Assembly: GCA_016859345.1 (NCBI GenBank)
Contig: CM029112.1
Coordinates: 10,459,589 to 10,523,588 of the forward strand
Source: Istiophorus platypterus
Taxonomy: Eukaryota; Chordata; Actinopteri; Istiophoriformes; Istiophoridae
Length of the DNA: 64,000 nt
Reading direction: 5' to 3'
Shown here: positions 22,664 through 35,087 of the stretch, piece after piece
How the letters are laid out: every line of letters begins with the position of its first letter
Position numbering within the stretch: position 1 is the first letter of the stretch
Position numbers and translations under genes: made by a program
The notes under the pieces: model-generated
Database searches by the model: none
Seen by the model: only the letters and a program-made list of their open reading frames with translations
Told to the model about the DNA's origin: nothing

Positions 22664-25600
22664 GAATATATAATTTAATCATTGCAAGCAACCCATCTCT
22701 ACTCCGACATAATGAGGTAATTCCCTTCATCTTTTTATGGCTTTCCATCCTAACCAGAGCTCTATCGCTTCATCTTAAATGTTTGATGAATCTGTAAGGT
22801 TTTTTATCTCTTCAGCCCTTTGTTGCTACATGACAGGGTCAGCCACAGGCTAACTGATGTCATCCGATTGTGCAGGCGGACTTGTTTTTGTTTTTTTTGT
22901 TTTGTTTTTTTTGTAGTGTCTCTATCCGCATTCATCTTATTCAGCTACTGTTTGTTTTTCAACCCCACATAGAGACAAGATTCTTGTCAGCACTCACACA
23001 TGACATCATGAGTGAGAGGCAGCTCATTAGGGCATGAGATATTGGAGTTGTAGGACTCTGTCATTTGTGCGTAAGACCAAAGGAGAAGCAGAGTTTCAGA
23101 ATCGGGGGAGACGTAGAGCACACAGAAAGCCATGAGTAATGGGGAAATGAAATATAAGTTCCTTTTTAATACCTCATCATGGGGAGAGGAGCCCTGCGCA
23201 GAGCAGGGTTGAGGCCTTTGGTGAACCCTGTCATCTCTTTGACAACAAGGATGCATCCTTAACACTTAACAAAGACAAGGATCTGTATAATCATGGGATC
23301 CATATTAAAAAGCTGCAATGCTAATTTCAAAATAACCTATTAGAGTGATCTTAAGATAGCATCAACATTAAAGAAATGATTGTACATGCAGGCACATATT
23401 GAACTTGTTTCAGATGAGGTTATTTTTATGTTGTGGTAATTTAAAAATGAAATGGTAACGAAACCAAAGATGAAAGAAATTCTCTTCATTCAGACCATCA
23501 TTACAGTTCTCTTATGGGAAAGTAGATATAGATATATAAAGTATATAGAGTCCTGGCTGAAATTATTTTAGGCAGAGCATTAAGAATATCTTCAAAAATA
23601 AATGTGAATAAAACAATTTTGAAAAATGAAAAATATAAAAAAAATATTTGTTTATTATAAAAATAATATATTTAATATATTGGCCAAGTGTATGTCTCAT
23701 TACAAACTCTGTATGAGTTGATTAGTGGGTGATGAGTGACTGTATGGGTGAGTATCCAAGGAAGAACTAGACAGAACATGAAAAACAAGTAGTGTAAACC
23801 GAACCATAAAACACTCATGCACCTTTGGCAAACATCCATTCATTTCACAAAAAGTGTATAAAGGCTGCCTAGTAATCAGGTGATCAATGTGTGTGTGGGG
23901 GCGTGAAAGAGGAACACTGCTCACAGTTTCAATGTAAAATGTTACAAACGATGGAGAGAACTGCACGTTGACGTGACGTGTCACCCCGGAGATGAATATG
24001 TGTGTGCATGTGTCCGTCTTGTCCTGGGCTTACAGGTGCAGGGTGGAAGTGAGGGAGACAGGAGGTGAAGTACTGCACGCCGTTGCATTGCGAAGAGGCA
24101 GTGGGTGGTAGGGCTGGAAGTGCAGTGGAGATAATCCCCAGCTTTTGCCCTAAGCCCTGTGCACGCTGGGCAGATCAGGGACTGAGGGAGGAGTGGTGCT
24201 ACCCCGTGGCAGTCACCCAGCCTCGAGCCTTCCACCTGACCAGCCTGGCAGCCCTGCGGCCTGCAGGCCTCAGCGATAAACTTCGATCAGGAGCTGCTGA
24301 ATAGCTATGGCTAAGTCTGACTGAACAGGGTTTGAGCTTGCTGTTGGCAGGACTGTGTCCTAAAGTGCCCCTGTCCACTCAGCATTAGTATGCTCTGAAT
24401 TTTGTCTCACATGCAGGGCCTCCATCTCCTGGTCACCTCAAACGCTTCATCACACCTCATATTTTATGTTTCTTACGATTCAAAAACGAGTGTCTTGAGG
24501 CGTATAGTAATAGCTTCTGTTTCCACTGAGTTAGGATGAAGTGTCCTGTGTATCAATAAGCAGGACACAGGGGGTCAGTGGGTTAATGTGTTCAGTATGG
24601 CTATGCGTTTGACCCTGGGGAGACATGAAGTTGAGAGGTCAACCCAGGGGCCAAAAGGTCAGGTAACCCCAGAGCACCACTCCAGGCCAAGCTCTGATTC
24701 AGCTGGAGACCCTGAGGAGAGTCCGCTTCAACCCACACATCACCCTGCTTGCAGCTCGGAGCAACAGCTGCTAAGAGGGAAGAAGGCAGGGAGAGGTAGA
24801 CAGGGAACTCAGCTGACAGGATGTGCTCCAGTCCCAAGACACTCTTTCATTCCCATCCAGCCATCCCACACTCTGTGTTTGTTATCAATCATTCTAAGGC
24901 CTTTCTTTGTTCGTTTTGAAGCTAATTCTCCCACAAACGCAAAGTTTTAACATTTCATGTAGTCTTATAAAGCGGCTACAAATAACGCCTTTAAAATGAC
25001 TGTGACTGAGAACAATTTCTGAAAAAGTTATGAATGTGAAACTGAAAAAAACATTCTACTTTCACAGTTAATTGGTCCCCCCAGCAGCAATAAACTGTGG
25101 CGCGCAGCTGGTCATAACCTCCCCGTAACCTCGCCGCAGCCGCTGTCATTATGGTCATCACAAGAGCTCTAATCATGTGATATGCAAAACTTGGCTCCAG
25201 CTTTGAGGCCATCGCTTCCCAACCATGTCCATCGACTCGAGTGACTCTGAGTGAATCCAACATGCCCTGACTATAAACACATAAACAAGAACCTAGCACA
25301 TTGCTGTGCTGGAGGGATTCTTTCAATAGCTGAGATGACTGTTCCCTCAATCTACACCACAAAGTGACTATCACTTCCCTTTTTCCATTGTTGTGAATAT
25401 CTCCCTGTCTTGTTTTCCCTTGCTCAGGGAAGTTCCCAGGTGCTTTAAATGAATACAGGGGGTAAAATGTAAGAAGATTTTATCAAAACAGGAAGCAGGC
25501 AGCTTGACTTTGACTGAGGGGGCATTTAATAGTTTTGTTTTTCAGTATATGCCAAGTATGGTTACAACTGTGTGATCAGATTGGATTTGAGTTAGGTCTA

Positions 25601-25740
25601 CTAGCTCAAATCTTAAAGATGTACACAATGGTTGTGTAGCTGTGGATGAAAAAGGCTAATCTAATTTTAAGTATGCTGCTTTCTCACAGGACAGAAAAGC
25701 AGAAAATAAAAGGACTCCTGTTAGAGTTCCTCCATACACT
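22664..25740. other. Mostly plain stretch with T-rich and AT-rich tracts
   Basis: A T-rich run with G interruptions lies at 22884-22913. About 23520-23700 is strongly AT-rich (ATATATAAAG and poly-AT). A GC-richer part at 24000-24310 and 24590-24950 has open frames on both strands but no splice signals. No gene seen. Confidence 0.55.
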
Positions 25741-25985
25741 AATTGTGATTTCTAATTAGACCAGAAGATATTTGCATTATATCCCACGAGAAACTGGGCC
25801 TGATCCCAACAGGTGCCAAATTACATTTACCTGCAAAGATGACAATGTCATTCAAACTGCTTCCAGTTGAGATGGGACTCTTTGCTAATGACTGTTCTCA
25901 GGAGGATTTAACATGAGAATGCTTTATATCCACCAGTGAGCACAATGGAACTTTTCCCATTTGCATTTATGGAAAGAGCTGAATC
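25741..25985. promoter_or_regulatory. Octamer- and E-box-rich block, possible enhancer
   Basis: Two POU octamers in the same orientation (ATTTGCAT at 25770-25777 and 25959-25966), TAATTAGA near 25753, an ACAATG SOX-like core at 25942-25947, and two ZEB/E-protein type sites (CAGGTG near 25810, TACCTG near 25829). The block is repeat-free and lacks an open frame. The cluster is typical of neural-type conserved enhancers, but the role is inferred. Confidence 0.35.
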
Positions 25986-26716
25986 ATACCATGCAGGCAT
26001 TTGCTAAGACTTTATACCGAAACACACCTGACAGAAGCACACAAACAAAGCAACAAAGGCACAATTAGATGTTCCTGCATTTTCTCAAGATAAACAACAC
26101 AGGGAAACAACAGCTAGTGTGCTAGGCAGCATTTTGTCACAGTCAGATTTCCAGAGGAGGCTGGGAGGCACACGGTCCTTGATCCTGCTCCCCTGCACAA
26201 ACACCTCCCCTGAGAGACGACACATGGAGCCAATCGCTGGAAAACTTTGTCTGGACTTAGTAACATCAGGCACCAACCCTAAACACCACTCACTGTCAGC
26301 GATTGATGTGTGTCCATACGGGCCCCAGGAAATAAAATGTGCCTCAGCATATGGGCATGTTGCACAAAGCATCTATATTCATCGTGCTTTTTTTAGTGTT
26401 CCACTTTGCCTGATCAAGTTGTGTTATATGTCATATGTTGCCACTGACAGACGCTGCTGCACTTTACTCCACATCTCTCACTGACTGGACAAAAGCCAAT
26501 GCAATGCTTTTCTACATCCAAACAAAATTCTCTAAAAATGAGTGAATTCATGTTTGTTTCTGAGCACAGTGAAAGTAAACTCAGGGGAGTAGCTCAGCTC
26601 AGTTCTGTGTTATTTTACCAAATGGATTTTCTGAGTTGCGTCCAGACACTTCTGCTTCTGTACCGCTAAAATGTACAGAGCTTTAATTCTAGAAATATTG
26701 TACAAGATGCTTAGAA
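25986..26716. other. Non-coding stretch, no gene seen
   Basis: A 121-codon plus-strand frame at 26119-26484 and an overlapping minus-strand frame have no splice or start support. The rest is AT-rich. Confidence 0.5.
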
Positions 26717-26781
26717 AATGTCCATGAAATAATTCATGATTTGACAGAAGCTGAAATTAGCATCATCATTTCATGGACATT
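26717..26781. repeat. Perfect 14-bp inverted repeat (hairpin)
   Basis: AATGTCCATGAAAT at 26717-26730 is exactly complementary to ATTTCATGGACATT at 26768-26781. The 37-nt loop has further pairing (ATGAT with ATCAT). It is not simple sequence. A miniature element remnant, a structured RNA or chance are possible. Confidence 0.85.
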
Positions 26782-29700
26782 AAAGCATCACAGTTGAAGA
26801 CTTGACCAATATAAAATCCTTCTCTGCCATTTTTACAATATGTAAGCTTTTTTTATTGACATTATATACTGATCTCAATTTTACTTTTTGAAACATTTAC
26901 TTGTTTCACTCACTTGAAGAGGGATTTTTGACCACTAGTAGAGCTATGAAGCACTGTAAACAAAACTGTTTTGTTTACAAGAAAACTTGATAAAAAGATA
27001 CACATCACATATGTAAGTTACCGTGCTTATCATATTCATGTAAATTGTGCCACTACCTGTTTACACAATGTCATATCAAATTACATTTTACGCAGAAGAA
27101 GAAAATGAGAATAATGAAAAGTTAAAAACATTAAACTACCTGCTGTGTTGTGTATTTAAAAAGATCTATAATCTATAAGAGATTCGGTGTCATTGTAATA
27201 ATTATGTAATGTGTAATTTTTTGCTCAACTTATGCAAGATACAATGTGAAATGCACCCAAAATGGATTAAACATGGTATATTCAAAAGAATTATGAAAGG
27301 TGCTGACCCCAGCGCTTTTAAATTAGTAGGAAGCGTTTTAAATTTCTGGCTAGGACCAGGACATTCTGGGTCTCACCGATAAGATCAAACACCATCAACT
27401 TTCCGGGCTACATTTCAAGCGGGATGAACAGGAAGACAAAGCTCCCTTTGAAATACAAACACAAGTGAAGGAAAACCCTGAGTCTGCAGTATTTTGATCA
27501 TCCTCTGTTTCAAGATAAAAAGAAGGCCTAATTTTGTCTTGGATTTCTCATATTCATGCCTACAGGATGCTCGACGGATTTAACCTTTACCCTGTTTGAT
27601 GTTAACAGCTTATAGACCAGTTAAAAATATGAAAAGAGATAGCGGTACATTGTTTTGCAGTAAGTATATTTAATTTGGCCTGTAGCATACTTTTCATTGT
27701 ATTACATGAAATCTGGTTTATCAAAATCAAGCATGGTCAGTGACAGAAGGTGGGAAAGGCGTAGATGGTGTCGATTTTCTCTATGTGTTATGTCCTCGGC
27801 TGCGTGCAAATCTGAAATTTGTGTTGGTGGTGAGGGCCTCGCTGTGTGTGTAAACAAGACCTGACTACACTGACAGCTGATAGCCATCAACCAGCCCAGA
27901 CCCTGGAATGACAGTTCTTATCTGAAACTGGGGTTGGCTATCTGAGATACCTGTCTGAGTGTGTCTCTGTGTGAGCAGTGACTACAGTATGTTTTAGGTA
28001 CTCTCCGTTCAAATCTCTGGAGGAATGGGTTCAGACTTTGTGCAGGAAAGGACACGGGAGAAACATCCACGCTGCACACAATGCTGCTACTTAGGTGACA
28101 CACCACCACCATCTTGTTTGTCCTTTCATTGTGATAGATGGGCGTGTGAGTTCTAGTTGTTCCTCACCCCTCTGCCATCTCTACACATCGGGAAACAAAA
28201 TTCAAGTGCCGCGTGTAAAAAGGAACTTTGTATGCATGGGTCAAGGGGTCAGTCCTTTCCCTGACCAGAGGATTCTTGCAGTGTGGGATGCAGTAAACTG
28301 TCAGATAAGTTGGAACTAGATAATGAGATTCTGATACTGAATACGATGTAATCACACCTTACAAGTACAAAAGGAAAACACAGACACTGGACCCTTTGTG
28401 TAATATCATCAGAAAACATCAGCTGTTAAAAAACAAGACTAGGTCAAAACCTAACGTATGGCTTGGGCAGCTTCGCTCCAACTGTCTGTGCTCACATGTA
28501 CAGAAATAGAATAAAGACAAATTCCAATTAAACTTGGGAAGAGCCACTGCCAATGGGAAACTCCATCTGTCCTTCAGCTGACCAATGGTGTAACTTGACC
28601 ACTCAGGCAGTCATGGACATTTGCATTTCTAGGGCTACCTAGCAGTGACTGGCTGCATTATCGATATGTTGACTTTTTTTTTATCAGCCATTGTACAGTA
28701 CTGTAGACATTTCTTGGGATGTTCATATGTTCATAATGAGTCTGTGCTATGGAAGTTTGCAAAATGAGACAAGGTGCTTAACCTGCTTTTTCAACAGTAG
28801 CTGCCAACTGTTTTTACTTCCAAGGAAGTTGCTGTTTTTTCAGAAGAGCCAGTGGAGGCAGACATGACTACACAGAGATAAAGAAATTCAGTTTTTGAAA
28901 AAGTGCAGGAAAGTTAGTAAAATCCATGTGAATATGCAGGATGTGTTAAATAGTGTTGAGGAAAATGTGAATTTATCACATCTTAAACAGGCAGTATTTA
29001 AGACGTCATGAGTTTTCACATCTGTACAGAATGGTGCTTTTGTTACATTTCACATTAGCATACAATTTTCACTTCTGCTTTTTAGAGGACTCTAGAGGTC
29101 CTAATTATCAGTTTTCAAACACAGAATAAATAATTGGAAGTTATAGTAAGTAGCAGAGGTCAGTTCATATTTTCATTTTTATTTTTTTGAGCCTTCAATG
29201 CTGTATGCATAGTGCACAAATGATGAGGCCAACTTATTGTGAAATTTCTTTGTGACAACTTCACATGAAGACATCATTTATCCCTGCAGCTGACAGACTG
29301 ACACCCTCTGTCTAAATTCACCAGGGGCATAATGAGACATCTCTATCTGACTGTGTTTCCCAAGGTAAACTCCACTAGGCTTTCTAACGAAGAGGACAAG
29401 TACTGACCTGACCTTTGACTTGACCTTTTCTTTCACAGTCAGAAGAAATGAACACCTCTTTTGGGAAAACACACTTCTAAAAATGTTAGTGATTTCCATT
29501 TAAAACTGATCCTTCCTCTTTGCCAATCAGTAAAGGTCAGACCACTAAAGCTGCTGTGCTGCTGGAAGATCAGATTTCAAGTGACAAAGTGGAGAAAATA
29601 AAAATAATACAGCAAAATTTCCCGCATTGAATTGGTGTGGGTCTGTGGTCAGTCAGAAAAAGCTCAAATGCGATGTTCAGGGGGCTGGGAGTAACGTTCT

Positions 29701-30937
29701 CACCGAGCAGGGACAAACCAGAGTGTCTGAGGGGGCATCTCAGCTGGAATTCTGAATCAAGGAGTGAAATGGCCTGTCAGAGTGATGTATGATGCAGAAG
29801 GGACAGAAGGCTACCATGCCCCTTCATTTCACGCAGACAGAAAGGAAGCATATATGCACATTTATTCTTTTACTGTCTCCAGAGTCCATATGAAAAATTA
29901 TGATATATTTTGTTCTGAAAAATTAAACTGAAATCTGCACTGACTTTATTCATTAAAAAAAACAACAAAGCTCCCAGTCATTAAAACATTAAAATCCAAA
30001 TGACCAATTACTTAATCAGGGATAAAATGTTCGTGATTGCTGGCCTTTCATATGATAATATATTGTGTAGTACCTCTGTATATAAATGTCTTTCCTTTTA
30101 ATCGTGCTTCAAGAGACCATAAATGAAAGAAAGAGAAATACTGTTTTGAATCAAAATGTACTTGTTCATAAGGTTACGCTCACATCATCTTTACCATAAT
30201 TGAAAGTAAACCCACACCACTCTCCACCTCACCACCTCTATCCCTCCTGCTCTCATTACAACCTCTTGGCTCTTGTTTTACGCCATGATCTCCATCTTGG
30301 CCTGACCCGCATCCGCGTCCGCCTCCTCCTCTTCCTCTCCATCCTACCCAGCCCCACCCCCCAAAACTCTCCCACACCCCCTTGCCCCCGCCCCTCGCCT
30401 TGCCACTGCCTCTCTGCATTGATGCTGATAATTACCACTGAATGGATCTGCAGATTCCCATGGATGTCTGTGGAGCCTTTGGCCTGTTCTGCTGCTCCCC
30501 TCCTCCTCCACCTCCTCATCCTCTCCTGTTTCCCGAGTCTCCCCTTCCCCTTCTCAATGGGGATTAGGAGAGAAGGAGAGAGGCAATGGATGGTGAGAGG
30601 GAAAGAGGGTGCTTGCCCAGACTGAGGGATGGTTTGCCATGCAACTGCTTCATCTGTGTCATCTTGCCAATCAAGACTGTCACCCTGAATAAACCAGGCA
30701 CACTGCTGCATGTTTTATGATTTTTGGGAAGTACATAACTCTAATGTCACTATCAATTTGCTTTTGATGTACTGATAAAGTTCTTACTTGGGAAAATATG
30801 ACCATTATAAATTCAAGGTAAATCCCATGACAAGTTTAGAAATTGAAAACCTGTTGGAAACTAGGTTACCTCTATAAAGAACAATCTTGGAAAATACAGA
30901 TTAAAGGGAAAGTAGTGGATTCCCACCATTTCTCCAG
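26782..30937. other. Long AT-rich stretch, no gene seen
   Basis: About 4.1 kb with few features. An octamer ATTTGCAT lies at 28619-28626. A 40-nt segment ending in the donor CCAAG|GTAAAC near 29363 follows a fair acceptor but has no partner. The C-rich part at 30200-30620 opens frames on both strands by composition. No repeat family is recognised. Confidence 0.5.
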
Positions 30938-31004
30938 TTCAAGCAGAGCTGAGTGGATCGACGTCATGGTCACTGGGAGCCCACGCACCCTCAGCATGCC
31001 AGAG
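30938..31004 (+). other. Candidate exon
   Basis: The acceptor GATTCCCACCATTTCTCCAG ends at 30937 and the donor CAGAG|GTAACTG starts at 31005. One frame is open across the 67 nt, SSRAEWIDVMVTGSPRTL and on, while the first frame stops early. The same frame continues past the donor to 31109. Unrecognised. Confidence 0.18.
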
Positions 31005-31109
31005 GTAACTGATACCCTGTCAGCGCTCATCCAAGCTCAAAAACCCACTAAAGCTATGCTTTCTTCCAACGAAGTCCAAGGAGGGGCCAACCCGGCACAC
31101 CACAGTTAA

Positions 31110-32289
31110 TCACATCACACCACAGAGAAAGCATTTAGACTGCAGAGAGGGGCACTTTAAAGTGGGTAAGAGACTTGGCGTGATGCACTAGATAAAGAGA
31201 GAAAGCTGTATGGGAAGAGCAAAAGGAGAAAGTTATCTTATTTTGTTCATTAAAACCAGTATGAACCAGTACAAGCATGACCATGCGTCATATGCGATTC
31301 TTTAAGCATCGTTCTACATTACATGTGGACCTTTTCCAAGACCAAGTGGTAATTCTGTCATTTTTTTCTTCGGACGCTGCCCAAATTTGAGGAAATGGTC
31401 TGGAGTGTGCTTAAAGGCGTCCGTGCTGCAGGAGTGTTTGGAACCAACAAGGTTTGGCTCCGGGCTGCACGTCAACCTCACTTCAAATTATACCTATTAA
31501 CGACAATTCCAAGGGGAAATGGCCATTTGTAAGTGTGTGATACTCTGGTACACAGGGCTGTAATAATCCTGGATGAACACCAAAATAAAAAGTGGCATTT
31601 ACAGTATTAGTCAGGATCACAGGTTGTACCGAACTAAGATAGGCAGCCAATAGCAGCTCTTCTGGCTCTGATACTGTGGGAGAACCCAGGATCTGTTACT
31701 TGACGTCATAGACCGGCGACTGCAGGAACACTCCAATTACTGCTCTTTTTCAAATTGTGGGTACAAAAAAATACGAGGGAAGAGGGTTTATTTGTGAAAA
31801 AATGTCATGAATCTTTTTGTTTTTTTTTATTTTCAAAATTTGGAAGGTTAAAAAAAACCTTCAATTTCAAAAAACTGAAAAAAAAATGATGCCGATAAAG
31901 GTGAAAATAAAACTCAACTGAGGGCAAATTAAACACGCATGAGTCCTCTGCACTGCCACAATGCCTACATTAATTACAGAAAATTAATCATGGCTTGTGG
32001 GCTCTGCATGGGCCCACATCCCTCTTCAAATGCCCCCACATCTTCCATCCCATGAGCACACACACGCTCCCTCCTTGAAACTTGGGCGAGAGAAAGTGAC
32101 ACACAATGAAACTTGCACCAAAACATGGCAGGGCTTTAAGTGAGAGCTAAGCAGTCAAAACAAAAATTGACATTAAAAGTTTTTAGAAAGAAGAGGGAAA
32201 CCACCATTGTAGGCGGTGTTCCTCATACCTCCCCTTCTTCCAATCTCCCCCTATCATTTCCCAAGACTGTTTACCACAAACACAAGAGC
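31110..32289. other. Non-coding stretch, no gene seen
   Basis: A/T-rich, with several A-runs around 31795-31905. Frames are short. No splice pair is convincing. Confidence 0.55.
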
Positions 32290-32440
32290 AACGCTGCCTG
32301 AGCTCATTATGGACAGCCAAGCCGCAATATACTGCCAAGTCCTGCCCTGCCGCCTGGGCCTAACTCTGTTGTCTTAGCAACCCAGCATCCAAGAACATGG
32401 AGCAGAGGGGGAGTGGGTTGTGTGCTGGAGCTGGGTGTTG
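32290..32440. promoter_or_regulatory. Conserved-looking block with RFX X-box
   Basis: GTTGTCTTAGCAAC at 32368-32381 matches the RFX X-box palindrome with one mismatch in the left half (GTTGTC against GTTGCC). The surrounding 100 bp are balanced in composition and repeat-free. RFX sites of this kind control ciliary and some MHC genes; here the target is unknown. Confidence 0.28.
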
Positions 32441-32457
32441 GGGGAGGGGGGGGGGGG
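32440..32457. repeat. G-run
   Basis: Five G, one A, then twelve G. It can form a quadruplex and reads as polyproline on the minus strand, which inflates the minus-strand frame across it. Confidence 0.95.
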
Positions 32458-32791
32458 TTGCATGATGTCATCTTGTAGCAAGGAGGGGGCCAATCAAACC
32501 CTGAGAAAATTATGTCACCTTTTGTTGAGCTGGTCCATTCAGGGCTATAGAAGTGCAGTGAATTGAGAGCTGCAGAGAGGTCATTTTTCCCCCGAGCTGT
32601 GTATGTGAGTATGTGTGTGAAAAAAGCAAGGGGGAGAAAAAGGGGGGGCAGGCAAGCAGGGAAGTGCATTGTCAACATGCTAATGTTGTTGACGGTAAGC
32701 AATGCTATAAGGATGTCATGAAGCTCAACTTGGAAAAGATCGGTGCAGGGGCCTTCATACCACTTTCCTTTTTTTTTTAGATGCCACTCAC

Positions 32792-32856
32792 CTTGTACCC
32801 CACAAATTTGATTCCTAATATCATCCCTATGATGCTTTGAACAACTTGTCAGGACA
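32792..32856 (-). other. Candidate internal exon, minus strand
   Basis: The minus-strand acceptor CTTTTACCCTGGCGCTTGACAG precedes 32856 and a strong donor, TACAAG|GTGAGTGG, follows 32792. One frame crosses the 65 nt, reading VLTSCSKHHRDDIRNQICGV and on, and leaves one base. The frame also stays open well beyond both splice sites, giving a 195-codon open stretch at 32307-32894. No domain is recognised. Confidence 0.2.
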
Positions 32857-32894
32857 CTGTCAAGCGCCAGGGTAAAAGCCTGTGCCTGCCGCAA

Positions 32895-33887
32895 TGGAGA
32901 CTAGACCGGTCGGCTTTGTTTTATCACAGAGAGAACGACAACAATAAGCAACCCCTTGAGGAATAATTACCCCCTTAGCAACTCCGCTACCCCGCACTCT
33001 CGCACAAATGTCCCATCCCCCTGTGGCTTCTCCCCCCTGAACCAAACCTTATTGAATCACAGCTGAAATTGACACTGAAAGACAGCTGAATAGGAAGTTA
33101 CTGCAGAATTGTTGAACTCACACACACTAATTGAAAACAATAAATGCATTTGTAGTGTATGCTGGAAAGGCTTTCTGCAGAAGACTCGGAACAAAATGGT
33201 AAAAACTCCCTGCAGTTTGACCACTATTGACCTCAGCTGTGACATTAAACACTTCTCTGTCAACATCATGCATACAAGGTTTACAGAAACGAAATTCAGC
33301 AGGCAAACACATTTTTTCCATGAGGTCATCTTTTTCAGGAAAACAGTCTTAGAGTGGAAGTATTTTATGTTTTGCACTATATCCCTTCAAAAAGGATCTA
33401 TTATTCACACTGTTAAGTATATCATTAAGAATTCCAACAACAATTCAGTTAATTAAAATTTAAATGCCTCATTTGTCAATTTCTGTTTGAAATGTACTTT
33501 TATTCTGCATGTCATTGTCTCAACAGAGAAGGAAAAAAAAAAAGTAACAGACTGACAAATACTGGTCTAACAGATGCACGTTTGCAGACACATAACGAAC
33601 ATTATAAAATAATCTTATTACTTATTATTCTCATAGATCTGCAGCTTCAATTAAAAAAAAAACAAAACAGCGGCTTGGATACAAATTAAAATCCTGCAAA
33701 TAAGGTTTCACAGGCAAAACAAAAGTTATGGAGTTATAAATCATCATTAAAATAAGCCTCTCAACAGGATTATTAACAAATATTAACACAGGTTGTAATA
33801 GTGTCACAGTGAGATGCAGTGTCAGTAGGAGATTTGTGTATGCATTCATCAACACATCGATGACAATAGCTCCTTTGTGACTGCCAT
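32895..33887. other. AT-rich non-coding stretch
   Basis: A-runs at about 33531-33543 and 33652-33661. Frames of up to 115 codons overlap on both strands and are AT-driven. No gene seen. Confidence 0.5.
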
Positions 33888-33913
33888 TAGAAGATGTCAG
33901 ATGACATCTTCTA
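33888..33913. repeat. Perfect 12-bp palindromic hairpin
   Basis: TAGAAGATGTCA (33888-33899), spacer GA, then its exact complement TGACATCTTCTA (33902-33913). Identical 7-bp direct repeats GTGACTG flank it at 33877-33883 and 33923-33929, like a small target-site duplication. Confidence 0.85.
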
Positions 33914-33991
33914 TTATTTCCAGTGACTGATTAATTCTTCTGAGGAATTCTGAACACATGTGCATACGTCAGTTTTACACAACAGGAGACA

Positions 33992-34579
33992 TTTATTGTG
34001 CCATTCATTTTGTATGTTCCTGTAAGCGCTGCCTTCGGTATCTAAAAATAGTCTAGGAAATGGAAAAAAAAAAAAAAAAAAAAAAAACAAAACATCTGAA
34101 TTTTTTTTTTCATTTACTGTTCCAGTACTAGTTGATAGTACTCCCAGAATAACACAGTAAATGTCACAACTACGGTACATTGTATGAGCAACAGTCTGAA
34201 TAAACACTGGATATCAAAAGCAGATGTATATACAGGAAAATATTAATCCAGGTTCAATTTAGAAATGTCAAATAACATGTAGATCTGCTGTGGTAACTAC
34301 GGTAAATGCACATTCATTGAGTTGAATTTCCCATCAAGCACCTCTCCAGACATGGCTGACTGATCTGTTCCGTAATGTCTGAGCAGCAGAACACATTCTG
34401 CTGTCCCGCTGACTTTATGTCACAGCTTCTCCAGGTTCTCCGAGTCCAAGCTGCTGGCGCTGGATCCTGAGCGCGAGATTGTCAGTGTTGGAGCTCATGC
34501 TGTCGGCAGCCATGCCAGGAGCAAACATCTGCTGCAGGAGGATGCTGGTCCACAGTCCAAACCAGGATTTAGTATGATC
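33992..34579 (-). other. Candidate terminal exon with 3' UTR and poly(A) signal
   Basis: On the minus strand a good acceptor (TAGTTTCTGTATTATGTTTCTAG) precedes 34579. Phase 0 is then open for 54 codons, starting DHTKSWFGLWTSILLQQMF and ending LGLGEPGEAVT, to TAA at 34415-34417. An AATAAA signal follows about 420 nt further on (33992-33997). A second frame ends in the equally protein-like SASSLDSENLEKL but carries an upstream stop. The acceptor, long frame, stop and poly(A) signal in order make this the best exon candidate of the window. I do not recognise the protein, and no upstream exon of matching phase was found. An A24 run (34064-34087) lies in the putative UTR. Confidence 0.35.
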
Positions 34580-35087
34580 CTAGAAACATAATACAGAAAC
34601 TAATGATTGACCGAGGCCAAAAACCACTTGAAGCTTGAAAACAGATAAATGCTTCTCATGCTCATTCTAAAGAAAATTAGATATTTTTCCGGTCATATAC
34701 TTCTCTCAGTGTTAAAAGTAATGGTTACTTCAAGTAACCAGAGATTTATGAAACACTGATCAACACAAACATCTGCTCTGCCAATTCCTTTAGCAGAAGA
34801 CATTTGGCTGAAAGGGCTTGAGGATTCAAAGTGGCATTAAGAAGTTGCAGATTAACCACCCAGAGCCTCATCCTAAATTGAAATGATCACATTGTAAGTG
34901 GTGGCAAAATCCAGGCTTTGTGTTTTGCTCTCATCAGGGTGGATACATATCACCAGACCTGCTCATTATGCAGCTGGAGCTGGGTATTGTTTAGTCCAGT
35001 AGGATTTAGTCCAGGATTACTCTAGTATCGTTTAGGCAAAAAAACAATATAAATCACTTTTGTCTAGAACGGGAGTGTGTGAACAGA
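34580..35087. other. Non-coding stretch, possible intron
   Basis: Upstream of the candidate terminal exon on the minus strand. Plain AT-rich DNA, short frames only. Confidence 0.5.

Noticed and set aside
30180..30711. Frames of 79-151 codons on both strands
   Set aside because: Simultaneously open in several frames because of C-rich composition; no signals.
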